Assembly: GCA_036382695.1 (NCBI GenBank)
Contig: DASVHF010000030.1
Coordinates: 1 to 19,664 of the forward strand
DNA length: 19,664 nucleotides
Direction of reading: 5' to 3'
Origin: DASVHF01 sp036382695
Lineage (GTDB): Bacteria; Patescibacteriota; Microgenomatia; Woykebacterales; RBG-16-39-9b
Under the pieces are notes generated by a model. The model saw nothing but the letters and a program-made list of their open reading frames with translations. It did not search any database and was not told the DNA's origin. Made by a program: the position numbers and the translations under genes. Positions within the stretch are counted from its first letter, which is position 1; every line of letters starts with the position of its first letter. Below are positions 13,385 to 19,664 of this stretch, one piece after another.

Positions 13385-14884
13385 ATGAAAAAACAGCATC
13401 TAATCCTGGCAATTATTTTATCTGTAACTTTTCTTCTTAGATTTCCAACCCTTTTTGAACCTCTCTGGTACACTGACGAGGCTATTTATTTAACGATCGG
13501 CCAAAAGATACTCCGCGGCGGTATGATGTATGTAGACATTTTCGATCATAAGACTCCGGGCATTTATTACTTGACCGCTGGGGCTCTTGGCATTCTGGGC
13601 CAGTCGGTTTGGTCAATCAAATTCCTTCTTACAATCTGGGTGCTAGCAACTTTAGTTGTTTTTTATTTATTAGGAAGGAGACTTTTTAATGAAAAGATTG
13701 CTCTGGTCGCAACGATAATTTTCTCTGTTCTAACGAGCTTGCCTATAATCGAGGGTAATGCATTCAATAGCGAAATCCTCATGATTTTACCGATCTCGCT
13801 CGGGATACTATTTGGACTGGATAAAAAGTTTTTCCTGTCTGGTGTCTTCTTCTCACTGGCCTTCATCTTAAAGGTGCCTGCTGTTTTTGATTTTGCGGCC
13901 TTTTTTGTTTTTGTTGGTCTTACTATCAGCAAAAAGGACATTGCTCAAACAATACCCAATTTACTCAAATTAGCAGGCGGATTTGTCATTCCAATTTTCC
14001 TAGCAACTACCTATTTCGCCCTTAATGGGGCCTTTGGTCAATTTTTTGAGTCCGCTTTTTTATACAACATTTCCTACACTGGCTACGGAAATAAATTCAT
14101 CGTCGAAAACGGTCTGCTACTCATCAAGGCTCTACCAATTGTTTTAATTGTCCTGTACTCAATATTTCGAATAAATCGAGGCTTAAAAACCAAAGGAGGT
14201 GCACCGATCACTGCCAAAGAATTTTTAATTATTTGGTTGGTTTTTTCTTTCTACGGAGCGGTATTCGGCGGCAGACTCTACGAGCATTATTTAATTCAGG
14301 CCTTACCCGCTTTTTCTCTGATCACCGCGGTCAGTTGCTATGACAAAAAATTCAGGAGGACGGGTTTTATTTTAGTGACTGTGATACTCGTTTTATCATC
14401 CGCCTTGGGATTTCGCCCGTGGTTCAACTCAAGCTACTACACGAACTTCTTCCAATATGTGACTAATAGAACTTCTTTCGATACGTATGCTGCTGGCTTT
14501 GATAAAAAAACGCCGAAAAATTACGCAATCGCTTCTTTTCTCGCAGGCTGCGAAAAATACAATTCAAATAAAAAGTGCATCCAAACTAGAACCCGCAAAG
14601 ATGACAAATTATTCGTTTATGCTAATCTTCCAGATATCTATTTTCTTTCCGGCCTTGATCCTGCTTCAAGATACATTACTTATCTTCATTTATTTGACAG
14701 CCAAAAGGCCCAAGAAGTTGCTGCTGGCGAAGTTGAGAAGTCAAAACCAAAATATATTCTGGTTCAAAATCCACCTCCAGGCTCCTTTGATGCTCTTGTG
14801 AAGGTCCTTTCTGACCATTATAATCTCTTTGCTTCTTATGAAGACATGGACATTTATAAAATCAATAAACCCCCATCTCGCTAG
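13385..14884 (+). CDS. GT-C membrane glycosyltransferase (GT39/ArnT-like), second copy
   Basis: A 499-residue polytopic protein with the complete N-terminal arrangement its neighbour lacks: membrane helix 5-22, then WYTDEAIYL (D31/E32) and DHKTPGIYY (54-62), the equivalent of the HPP motif with Lys-Thr in place of His-Pro. About ten more membrane segments run to about 350, then a soluble C-terminal domain with paired cysteines (CEKYNSNKKC). Role by family: transfer of a sugar from polyprenyl phosphate at the outer membrane face. AAGAAG precedes the ATG at short spacing and is a weak SD. The pair of GT-C genes may add different sugars to one acceptor. The end overlaps the next gene. Confidence 0.82.
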   Translation: MKKQHLILAIILSVTFLLRFPTLFEPLWYTDEAIYLTIGQKILRGGMMYVDIFDHKTPGIYYLTAGALGILGQSVWSIKFLLTIWVLATLVVFYLLGRRLFNEKIALVATIIFSVLTSLPIIEGNAFNSEILMILPISLGILFGLDKKFFLSGVFFSLAFILKVPAVFDFAAFFVFVGLTISKKDIAQTIPNLLKLAGGFVIPIFLATTYFALNGAFGQFFESAFLYNISYTGYGNKFIVENGLLLIKALPIVLIVLYSIFRINRGLKTKGGAPITAKEFLIIWLVFSFYGAVFGGRLYEHYLIQALPAFSLITAVSCYDKKFRRTGFILVTVILVLSSALGFRPWFNSSYYTNFFQYVTNRTSFDTYAAGFDKKTPKNYAIASFLAGCEKYNSNKKCIQTRTRKDDKLFVYANLPDIYFLSGLDPASRYITYLHLFDSQKAQEVAAGEVEKSKPKYILVQNPPPGSFDALVKVLSDHYNLFASYEDMDIYKINKPPSR

Positions 14885-15197
14885 TCTTACCAGCCTGGTT
14901 GCAGGTTTATTTTTTGTTTTACTTTCAGCTTTTTTAATTTGGAAAAACACCAATAACTTTCCACTTGCTGTCCCTCTTTGGTTTTCCAAACCCTGGGGCG
15001 AAGAACGTCTGGCCGAGCCTATTTTGCTTTGGTTGCTTCCGTTGGCAAGTTTGGCAACCATAATAATTAATTTTTCTCTTTCGCGTATTTTCAGAGAAAA
15101 AGAACGGGTGCTTTTCTTATTGCTTATTTGGTCTATCCCAGTGGTTAGCGGTCTTCTTTTTTACACATTACTAGAAATAATTTTTGTAGCTACCTAG
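14838..15197 (+). CDS. Small three-pass membrane protein, unknown (PWGEE motif family)
   Basis: This 119-residue protein has three membrane segments (about 14-33, 60-78 and 90-115). Between the first two lies the conspicuous motif VPLWFSKPWGEERLAEP, which I recall from many short CPR membrane proteins (from memory, not searched). The position of the motif after helix 1 is a little like DUF1648-type proteins. ATG 14838 is preferred over the TTG nine bases earlier. Either choice overlaps the 3' end of the GT-C gene by about 50 bases in another frame. The stop TAG touches the ATG of the WecA/TagO-like gene, which suggests tight coupling and a shared envelope role. Confidence 0.7.
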   Translation: MKTWTFIKSINPHLASLTSLVAGLFFVLLSAFLIWKNTNNFPLAVPLWFSKPWGEERLAEPILLWLLPLASLATIIINFSLSRIFREKERVLFLLLIWSIPVVSGLLFYTLLEIIFVAT

Positions 15198-16310
15198 ATG
15201 GATCTTTTTTCTCTATTGATAGTTGCAGCAGTTACATCTTTTTTTATCACACCCGTAACCATTTGGGCCGCTAAAAAATTTCTTGTGCTTGACTTCCCCT
15301 GGCGACCTCATCCTGGAATCTTACACAAAAGACCTATCCCCAGAGCTGGCGGTGTTGCTACCTTTTTAGCTATTGTTGTTACCTACCTAATTTTTATCTT
15401 TTTTAGTGGTCAAGCTGTCTTTGATAAACATCTTATCGGAATTTTGATTGCCGGCCTTCTTGTCGTCTGCGTCGGTGTTTTAGATGACAAATACGATATA
15501 AACCCCTATCTGCGGCTTTTTACCAATGTTCTAGCTGCAGGCATAATTGTAGCTTCCGGTGTAGGAATAACTTGGTTTACCAATCCTTTCGGAGGCCAGA
15601 TACATCTTGATGAAACCATAATCAGATTCAATGTCCCTGGTATCCTACCTTTTGGTTTCTTTGCTGGTCCTCACTCAATTGTGCTTTTGGCGGATATCTT
15701 TGCTTTTATTTGGATCGTTTGGGTGATGAATGCGTTAAATTGGTCAAGCGGGGTTGATGGTCAGCTTCCGGGCATCGCAACGATAGGTCTAATTTCTTTA
15801 GGCATCGCGGCAACACGCTATCTAGCAGCTGACCCCAATCAGCTCGCTGTGGCGATCTTGGCTTTTGCTGCAGCTGGTGCATACCTTGGGTTTTTGCCTT
15901 GGAGCTTCTACCCTCAAAAAATTATGCCCGGCTATGGAGGCGCTACTCTGGCAGGAATGATTATAGCTTCTTTATCAATTTTAGCCGGCGCGAAACTAGC
16001 TACAACGGCACTTTTACTAATTGTTCCTTTAGTAGACGGCGTTTGGGCGATTGTCCGCCGCCTTGCGGCTCGTCGTTCACCAGTCTGGGGCGACAGGGAA
16101 CATCTCCATCATCAGCTTTTAGCGCTCGGTTGGAGCAAGCCACAAGTGGCAATTCTTTATTATCTTTTAGCCGCAGGCTTTGCTTATCTAGCCCTAACTT
16201 TAGACCATAGAGGCCGGTTTTTTGCAATCAGTGTCGGCGGGGTGGTAATATTGGCCGTACTTATTAGCCTTGCCCGACTGGTGAAGAAAATTGAGAAGGC
16301 GATCGCTTAA
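15198..16310 (+). CDS. WecA/TagO/MraY-family polyprenyl-phosphate sugar-1-phosphate transferase, divergent
   Basis: This 370-residue protein with about ten to eleven membrane helices belongs to the polyprenyl-phosphate N-acetylhexosamine-1-phosphate transferase family. Conserved: PHPGILHKRPIPRAGG (37-52), GVLDDKYDINP (93-103, the DDxxD metal site with D96/D97/D100), the NALN region (178-181) and the REHLHHQLLALG loop (300-311). Members load a sugar phosphate onto undecaprenyl phosphate to start wall or capsule glycans. Two usual acidic positions differ: the DGxDG motif reads SSGVDG (first Asp is Ser), and the MGDSGS motif reads MPGYGG (Asp is Tyr). It may be a lineage-specific active variant with a different substrate. 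It overlaps the next gene by 20 bases. Confidence 0.87.
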   Translation: MDLFSLLIVAAVTSFFITPVTIWAAKKFLVLDFPWRPHPGILHKRPIPRAGGVATFLAIVVTYLIFIFFSGQAVFDKHLIGILIAGLLVVCVGVLDDKYDINPYLRLFTNVLAAGIIVASGVGITWFTNPFGGQIHLDETIIRFNVPGILPFGFFAGPHSIVLLADIFAFIWIVWVMNALNWSSGVDGQLPGIATIGLISLGIAATRYLAADPNQLAVAILAFAAAGAYLGFLPWSFYPQKIMPGYGGATLAGMIIASLSILAGAKLATTALLLIVPLVDGVWAIVRRLAARRSPVWGDREHLHHQLLALGWSKPQVAILYYLLAAGFAYLALTLDHRGRFFAISVGGVVILAVLISLARLVKKIEKAIA

Positions 16311-17232
16311 ATTAATATCAACCGATATTTTAATATCCTTACGGCCAATTCAGTGGTTAAAAAATTTGGTGGTTTTTGCTCCCATAACCTTTTCTCGAGA
16401 TCTTTTTATTGCTTCTAAATTCTTGCCTGTTCTTTACACTTTTTTAATCTTCTCAGCCACCTCTTCTGCCATGTACCTCATTAACGATTTGGTGGATCGA
16501 AGCCGAGACCAACTCCACTTCTCAAAAAAACTTCGCCCAATCAGCACTGGTAAACTATCAACCAAGCTTGTTTTGTTTTTAGCCGCCTTTCTTGTCGCAC
16601 TTTCCCTAACTAGCGCCTACTACGTATCTAGCTATTTATTTTATATTATTTTGATTTATTTACTTGTCCAGCTTTTATATAACTTCTGGTTAAAAAACAT
16701 CATTATCTTAGATGTTTTAGCCATAGCTATCGCCTTCATGCTCCGAATTTTTGCTGGTTCAGTAGTCGTTATCACGCCTCTATCTGCTTGGCTCATTCTC
16801 ACTACGATGATGCTTGCTCTTTTCTTAGGGATTGGCAAAAGGAGAAGCGAACTTACCTTGCTGGGGGACAAAACTGCCACTCAGCATCGGGGGACATTAC
16901 TTTCCTATCCTGTTCCCCTGCTAGATGGATTAGTTTTCATGATGGCCACCGCTACTTTAATTACCTACAGTCTTTTTACTTTCAACTCGCCGGAACTATC
17001 TCAAAGAGAGTTCGTAACTACTTTTTTACCAAGAACGCTTTCTTCCCCGAAGCTGCTAATGGCAACAATTCCAATTGTTGCCTATGGTATATTCCGCTAT
17101 CTTTATTTAATTTTTGAAAAAAGTGAGGGCGAATCTCCTGAGAAGGTTTTAATTACCGATCGTCCTCTTTTTCTCTCGGTGGTTGTTTGGGTAGCGAGCG
17201 TAATTTTTCTCTTATACTTTTTTGCTCTTTAA
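16291..17232 (+). CDS. UbiA-family prenyltransferase, decaprenyl-phosphate phosphoribosyltransferase-like
   Basis: This 313-residue protein with eight or nine membrane helices opens with SLRPIQWLKNLVVFAP (16-31), typical of DPPR synthases. The first Asp motif is NDLVDRSRDQLH (65-76), with the following KKLRPISTG. The second loop has GIGKRRSEL, the KRxxE motif of that subgroup rather than the DxxxD of quinone-type UbiA enzymes. The reaction would be transfer of phosphoribose from PRPP to polyprenyl phosphate, which in actinobacteria feeds arabinan synthesis; the product could serve the two GT-C enzymes upstream. The start is the TTG at 16291, inside the preceding gene, because no ATG or GTG occurs before the conserved N terminus. 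The 3' end overlaps a convergent gene by 21 bases. Confidence 0.85.
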   Translation: MRRRSLKLISTDILISLRPIQWLKNLVVFAPITFSRDLFIASKFLPVLYTFLIFSATSSAMYLINDLVDRSRDQLHFSKKLRPISTGKLSTKLVLFLAAFLVALSLTSAYYVSSYLFYIILIYLLVQLLYNFWLKNIIILDVLAIAIAFMLRIFAGSVVVITPLSAWLILTTMMLALFLGIGKRRSELTLLGDKTATQHRGTLLSYPVPLLDGLVFMMATATLITYSLFTFNSPELSQREFVTTFLPRTLSSPKLLMATIPIVAYGIFRYLYLIFEKSEGESPEKVLITDRPLFLSVVVWVASVIFLLYFFAL

Positions 17233-17766
17233 GTTTACATCTCGGATAATCCCCAAACCGAGAGCAGCGACTAAAACCATGCAGACCGAGAGGATTACAC
17301 CAAAGCTAAAGGTTGAAAGGTGTCCAAACAAGAAGTCGGTAAATGAAATAAAAAACGCAATTACAGCTGTGGCTGCCCAGGAGATCACTTGGTGAAGAGC
17401 TTCGTAACCACTGATTATTAGATGCTCCATTTTTTTGTTATGAAGGTAAAAAGCCTCCTTAGGATGAAGCCAGTCTTCGTGAAGATGATAGGCGCGGAAA
17501 GCTATAAAACCAAAAACGGCTGCCAGAACACCCCCAGTAAAAAGCCAAGAGACAGAGTTGGCCAAAATAAGATCTTCCGGCCCTCCAAATCGAACAAAAG
17601 GTAGGGAGACAAGATCAAATTTCAAACTAAATGAAAATTGTATTGGTAAGATAAAACTGGTAATAAATAATCCTAAATAACGAGCCCAGACCAAAAGTAT
17701 AAATGGTAAGACAAACTCATCGAGGAATTTAGCCGGCGAGATATTTCTCACAACCTTATTAAACAC
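17212..17766 (-). CDS. Four-pass membrane protein, unknown
   Basis: A protein of 184 residues (GTG start at 17766; a TTG three bases earlier is also possible) with a weak TAGGA SD. Membrane segments lie at about 20-42, 70-92, 125-146 and 152-174. The middle loop is polar and His-rich (AYHLHEDWLHPKEAFYLHNKKMEHL) and would face one side. No named family is recognised. It is convergent with the UbiA-like gene, with the stop codons overlapping by 21 bases, so it is probably transcribed alone. The His/Asp/Glu-rich loop could bind metal, but the spacing does not match a site I know. Confidence 0.68.
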   Translation of the reverse strand: MFNKVVRNISPAKFLDEFVLPFILLVWARYLGLFITSFILPIQFSFSLKFDLVSLPFVRFGGPEDLILANSVSWLFTGGVLAAVFGFIAFRAYHLHEDWLHPKEAFYLHNKKMEHLIISGYEALHQVISWAATAVIAFFISFTDFLFGHLSTFSFGVILSVCMVLVAALGLGIIRDVNLKSKKV

Positions 17767-17818
17767 CAAATCCTACCATCTAGGCAAGATCAGAAACCTT
17801 CATAAATCAAAGCGAGTG

Positions 17819-17847
17819 TTGTATTAAATTTTTGTCTGTGCTATTTT
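17819..17847 (+). promoter_or_regulatory. Promoter of the PEGA-SH3b gene
   Basis: TTGTAT (17819-17824), 17 bases and TATTTT (17842-17847), with TGC directly before the -10 box (extended -10). The predicted start is near 17854, giving a leader of about 25 bases with AGAAGAAAAG as a purine-rich ribosome site. This gene therefore seems to use a leader, unlike the TAAAAT-N9 genes. Confidence 0.55.
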
Positions 17848-17878
17848 TAATGCTTGATTTAGAAGAAAAGAGCCCGAT

Positions 17879-18973
17879 ATGAAATGGTTGAAAATTTTCA
17901 TTATTCTGTTAGTTGCAACCGCTTCATTATTTATTTTGTGGAAATTTATACTACCTTTATTTAAAAGTCCAAATTCCTTCCTAAAAATCACTACCCCTAC
18001 AGTAGAAAGTACGGTTTACTTGGATAGCAAACAGGTTGGTAAGACACCTTATATAGGTGAGAAATTACCTAGCGGTGATTACAACTTGCAATTTAATGCG
18101 CGGCTGCCAGATCCTTTCAATAAAAAGGTTAGTTTTTCCACACTAGTTACCCTCACTTCACGAACATTAACCGCAGTAAATTATGAATTTGGGCCTAGCG
18201 AACAATTTTCTTCAGGTGATATCAGAACTTTTAGAAGTGGTGAGGGGCTCTCAATAATAACAAATCCAAATGGCGCCGATGTTTGGCTGGACGGTGAACT
18301 AATCGGCAAGTCTCCGTTATCCTCAAATGCAGGTCTTGGAGTTCACAAATTAAAAATTTCCGCGTGGGGATTTATAACGCGTGAATTGGAAATAAATATT
18401 GAGAACGGTTACAGACTGGTGGTGGAAGTTTATCTGGCCCAAAATCCTTTTGGCGAGGTAAAACAAACCGAAGAGGGAAAACTGGACCTTTATGATCTTT
18501 CCACTAGCCAAGAATCGCTATTGACCAAACCTTCTCTTTGGGCCGAAGGTATTTTCTTTTTTGAAGAAAGTGTGAAAATAGAATTCGACGCTTTAATCGA
18601 CACGGGCGGCAAAACTCACTTTAAAAGTGAATCTGCCTGGGAAGAAAAGATCGCAAAAGGCAACCAAGTCGTGGTTGGATATTTGGGTAATGAGAAAGAC
18701 AAGGGGCTAACCCCTGATGCGAAAAAAACCCTGGCGGTTCTTAAAAAGCAACTTGTAACCACCAAAAAAGTGGCAATCAAACAAGTCCAAATTTTATCGA
18801 CACCAACTGGCAGCCTCAATGTCCGCAGCGGCCCTGGTACAAGCTACGATATAACAGCCAAGGTCCACCCTGGTGAAAAATACGAACTTCTTGAAGAAAA
18901 ACCCGATTGGTATAAAATAAAACTTTCCTCTGGCTCCGGCTGGATTTCCTCCCAATACGCTAAAAAGCTCTAG
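17879..18973 (+). CDS. Membrane-anchored PEGA-PEGA-SH3b protein
   Basis: A 364-residue surface protein with one N-terminal membrane helix (about 5-26) and an extracytoplasmic remainder. It has two PEGA repeats: about 34-103, centred on STVYLDSKQVGKTP, and about 123-187, centred on GADVWLDGELIGKSPL. A linker (about 190-300) with a KIEFDALIDTGGKTHF segment follows, then a C-terminal bacterial SH3 domain (about 302-364) with LNVRSGPGTSYD and the closing GWISSQYAKKL. PEGA domains are linked to S-layer and envelope binding, and SH3b domains to peptidoglycan peptide or glycan binding, so a wall-tethering role is likely. No lipobox Cys and no enzyme domain is seen. It is convergent with the HAD gene, with three bases between the stops. 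Confidence 0.87.
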   Translation: MKWLKIFIILLVATASLFILWKFILPLFKSPNSFLKITTPTVESTVYLDSKQVGKTPYIGEKLPSGDYNLQFNARLPDPFNKKVSFSTLVTLTSRTLTAVNYEFGPSEQFSSGDIRTFRSGEGLSIITNPNGADVWLDGELIGKSPLSSNAGLGVHKLKISAWGFITRELEINIENGYRLVVEVYLAQNPFGEVKQTEEGKLDLYDLSTSQESLLTKPSLWAEGIFFFEESVKIEFDALIDTGGKTHFKSESAWEEKIAKGNQVVVGYLGNEKDKGLTPDAKKTLAVLKKQLVTTKKVAIKQVQILSTPTGSLNVRSGPGTSYDITAKVHPGEKYELLEEKPDWYKIKLSSGSGWISSQYAKKL

Positions 18974-18976
18974 CAG

Positions 18977-19594
18977 TCAAGCTAATCCCTCAACTTTAAT
19001 TCCAAGAAACTGCAGATCTTTTTTGAGTCGTTTCGTATTTTTGAAAAGAATTCCTTTCAATCCAAAATCTTCCGCCGCTCGGACAAACTCTTCTTTGTCA
19101 TCAATAAACACAGCCTCTTGTGGTTTTGTCTTCAACCTATCTAATATCAGAGTGAAAATTCTTGAATCGGGTTTTGTGAGTCCTACTTCATTCGAAAGTA
19201 CGCGAGTTGGAAAATTTTCGTATATTCCCATTTTTTTGTTGACTTCAACATGCGGTTTGATGGTGTTGGATAAAATTGCAAGCTTAAAACCTCCACGTTT
19301 TAATGACTTCACAAGGTTAATTACGTCATGATTTACCTGATACCTTTTTTCAAATTCTCTCACGAATAACGATACGTCCGGCAGAGATTTATTGGTATTA
19401 GTAGCTTTAAGGAACAAATCCCAGAACTGTTTTTCGGATATTTCACCTTTGCTAAAAGGTTGGATGAGTTCGTTGTATTTACACTCAAATGTACTCTTGG
19501 TTATTCCAAGAGTTGAAATTATATCTTGGTGTACAAATTTCATTTCATTAGTATGTAGCACACCGCCAACATCGAAGATTACTGCCTTTATCAT
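18977..19594 (-). CDS. HAD-superfamily hydrolase (subfamily IA, FDxGGVL type)
   Basis: This 205-residue protein starts MIKAVIFDVGGVLHTNE. The frame extends 15 codons further upstream to 19639, but the family begins at MIKAVIFD, and a TATCAT box lies six bases before this ATG. Motif I has the nucleophile D8, but the usual second Asp is G10, as in the FDxGGVL subgroup. Motif II is LSN (108-110), motif III is K141 in GLTKPDSRIF and motif IV is FIDDKEEFV with D155/D156. A four-helix cap lies between motifs I and II. Likely a phosphatase acting on a small phosphorylated metabolite. The missing second Asp, the general acid in most phosphatases, leaves activity uncertain. Ends at TGA. Confidence 0.85.
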   Translation of the reverse strand: MIKAVIFDVGGVLHTNEMKFVHQDIISTLGITKSTFECKYNELIQPFSKGEISEKQFWDLFLKATNTNKSLPDVSLFVREFEKRYQVNHDVINLVKSLKRGGFKLAILSNTIKPHVEVNKKMGIYENFPTRVLSNEVGLTKPDSRIFTLILDRLKTKPQEAVFIDDKEEFVRAAEDFGLKGILFKNTKRLKKDLQFLGIKVEGLA

Positions 19595-19600
19595 GTCTAA

Positions 19601-19606
19601 ATGATA
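19601..19606 (-). promoter_or_regulatory. -10 box of the HAD gene (leaderless type)
   Basis: TATCAT (19606-19601) ends six bases before the ATG at 19594, so a transcript would begin at or just before the start codon. No convincing -35 box or SD is seen. Confidence 0.45.
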
Positions 19607-19664
19607 CCAAATCGACTCGATTAAAGCTCCCCGGCGCATTAAAAATGATTGACGCGATATATCT

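Noticed and set aside
19595..19639. Longer N terminus for the HAD gene (MRRGALIESIWYHLD before MIKAVIFD)
   Set aside because: The family begins at MIKAVIFD, the extra residues fit no family pattern, and the extension runs through a good -10 box.
1..19664. CRISPR array, insertion sequence, integrase or phage genes
   Set aside because: No regularly spaced repeats, transposase or recombinase motifs, or phage structural proteins were seen anywhere in the window.

Overview
The window looks like chromosomal DNA from a Candidate Phyla Radiation (Patescibacteria) bacterium, probably of the Microgenomates/Katanobacteria type. Supporting signs are the moderately AT-rich sequence, tightly packed genes with overlapping ends, a short methionyl-tRNA synthetase, a TrpR/YerC-like regulator, PEGA-SH3 and polyprenyl-glycan envelope genes, and several lineage-type membrane proteins of unknown function. 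TGA acts as a stop (end of metG, end of the HAD gene), so the recoded Gracilibacteria/Absconditabacteria code does not apply. The lineage is inferred; no rRNA gene is present.

Layout. 1-171 is the 3' end of a UvrD/PcrA-like helicase. 239-1735 is a two-gene cell-wall operon: a membrane-anchored 3D-domain protein and a FemAB-type transferase. 1736-2521 is a long gap. It holds a REP-like inverted repeat, a GC-rich 55-residue ORF on the minus strand with a strong Shine-Dalgarno (SD) sequence, and a structured leader read from a good sigma70 promoter. 2522-2917 is a TrpR/YerC-like regulator flanked by two copies of the palindrome TTACACTAGTGTAA. 3004-5970 (minus) is a one-chain UvrD helicase plus PD-(D/E)XK Fe-S nuclease. 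6063-7729 (minus) is rmuC followed by two small, two-pass membrane proteins with identical strong SDs. 7802-8194 is a small membrane protein. 8271-10468 is metG-tatD. 10472-17232 is an envelope-glycan cluster: a processive GT2, two GT-C enzymes, a small membrane protein, a WecA/TagO-like phosphoglycosyltransferase and a UbiA-type phosphoribosyltransferase. 17212-17766 (minus) is an unknown four-pass membrane protein. 17879-18973 is a PEGA-PEGA-SH3b protein. 18977-19594 (minus) is a HAD-like hydrolase.

How it works together. The glycan genes fit one scheme: the polyprenyl-phosphate enzymes (WecA-like, UbiA-like) make lipid-linked sugars, the GT2 and GT-C enzymes use them, and the 3D, FemAB and PEGA-SH3b proteins act on or bind the wall. 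The two helicases and RmuC serve DNA repair and recombination.

Most striking regulatory signal: four genes (239, 5970 minus, 7802, 8271) have the same arrangement, TAAAAT, then exactly nine bases, then ATG. This predicts leaderless or nearly leaderless mRNAs. By contrast, the three small GC-rich ORFs (2171, 6664 and 6395, all minus) have textbook AGGAGG sites, so two initiation modes appear to sit side by side.
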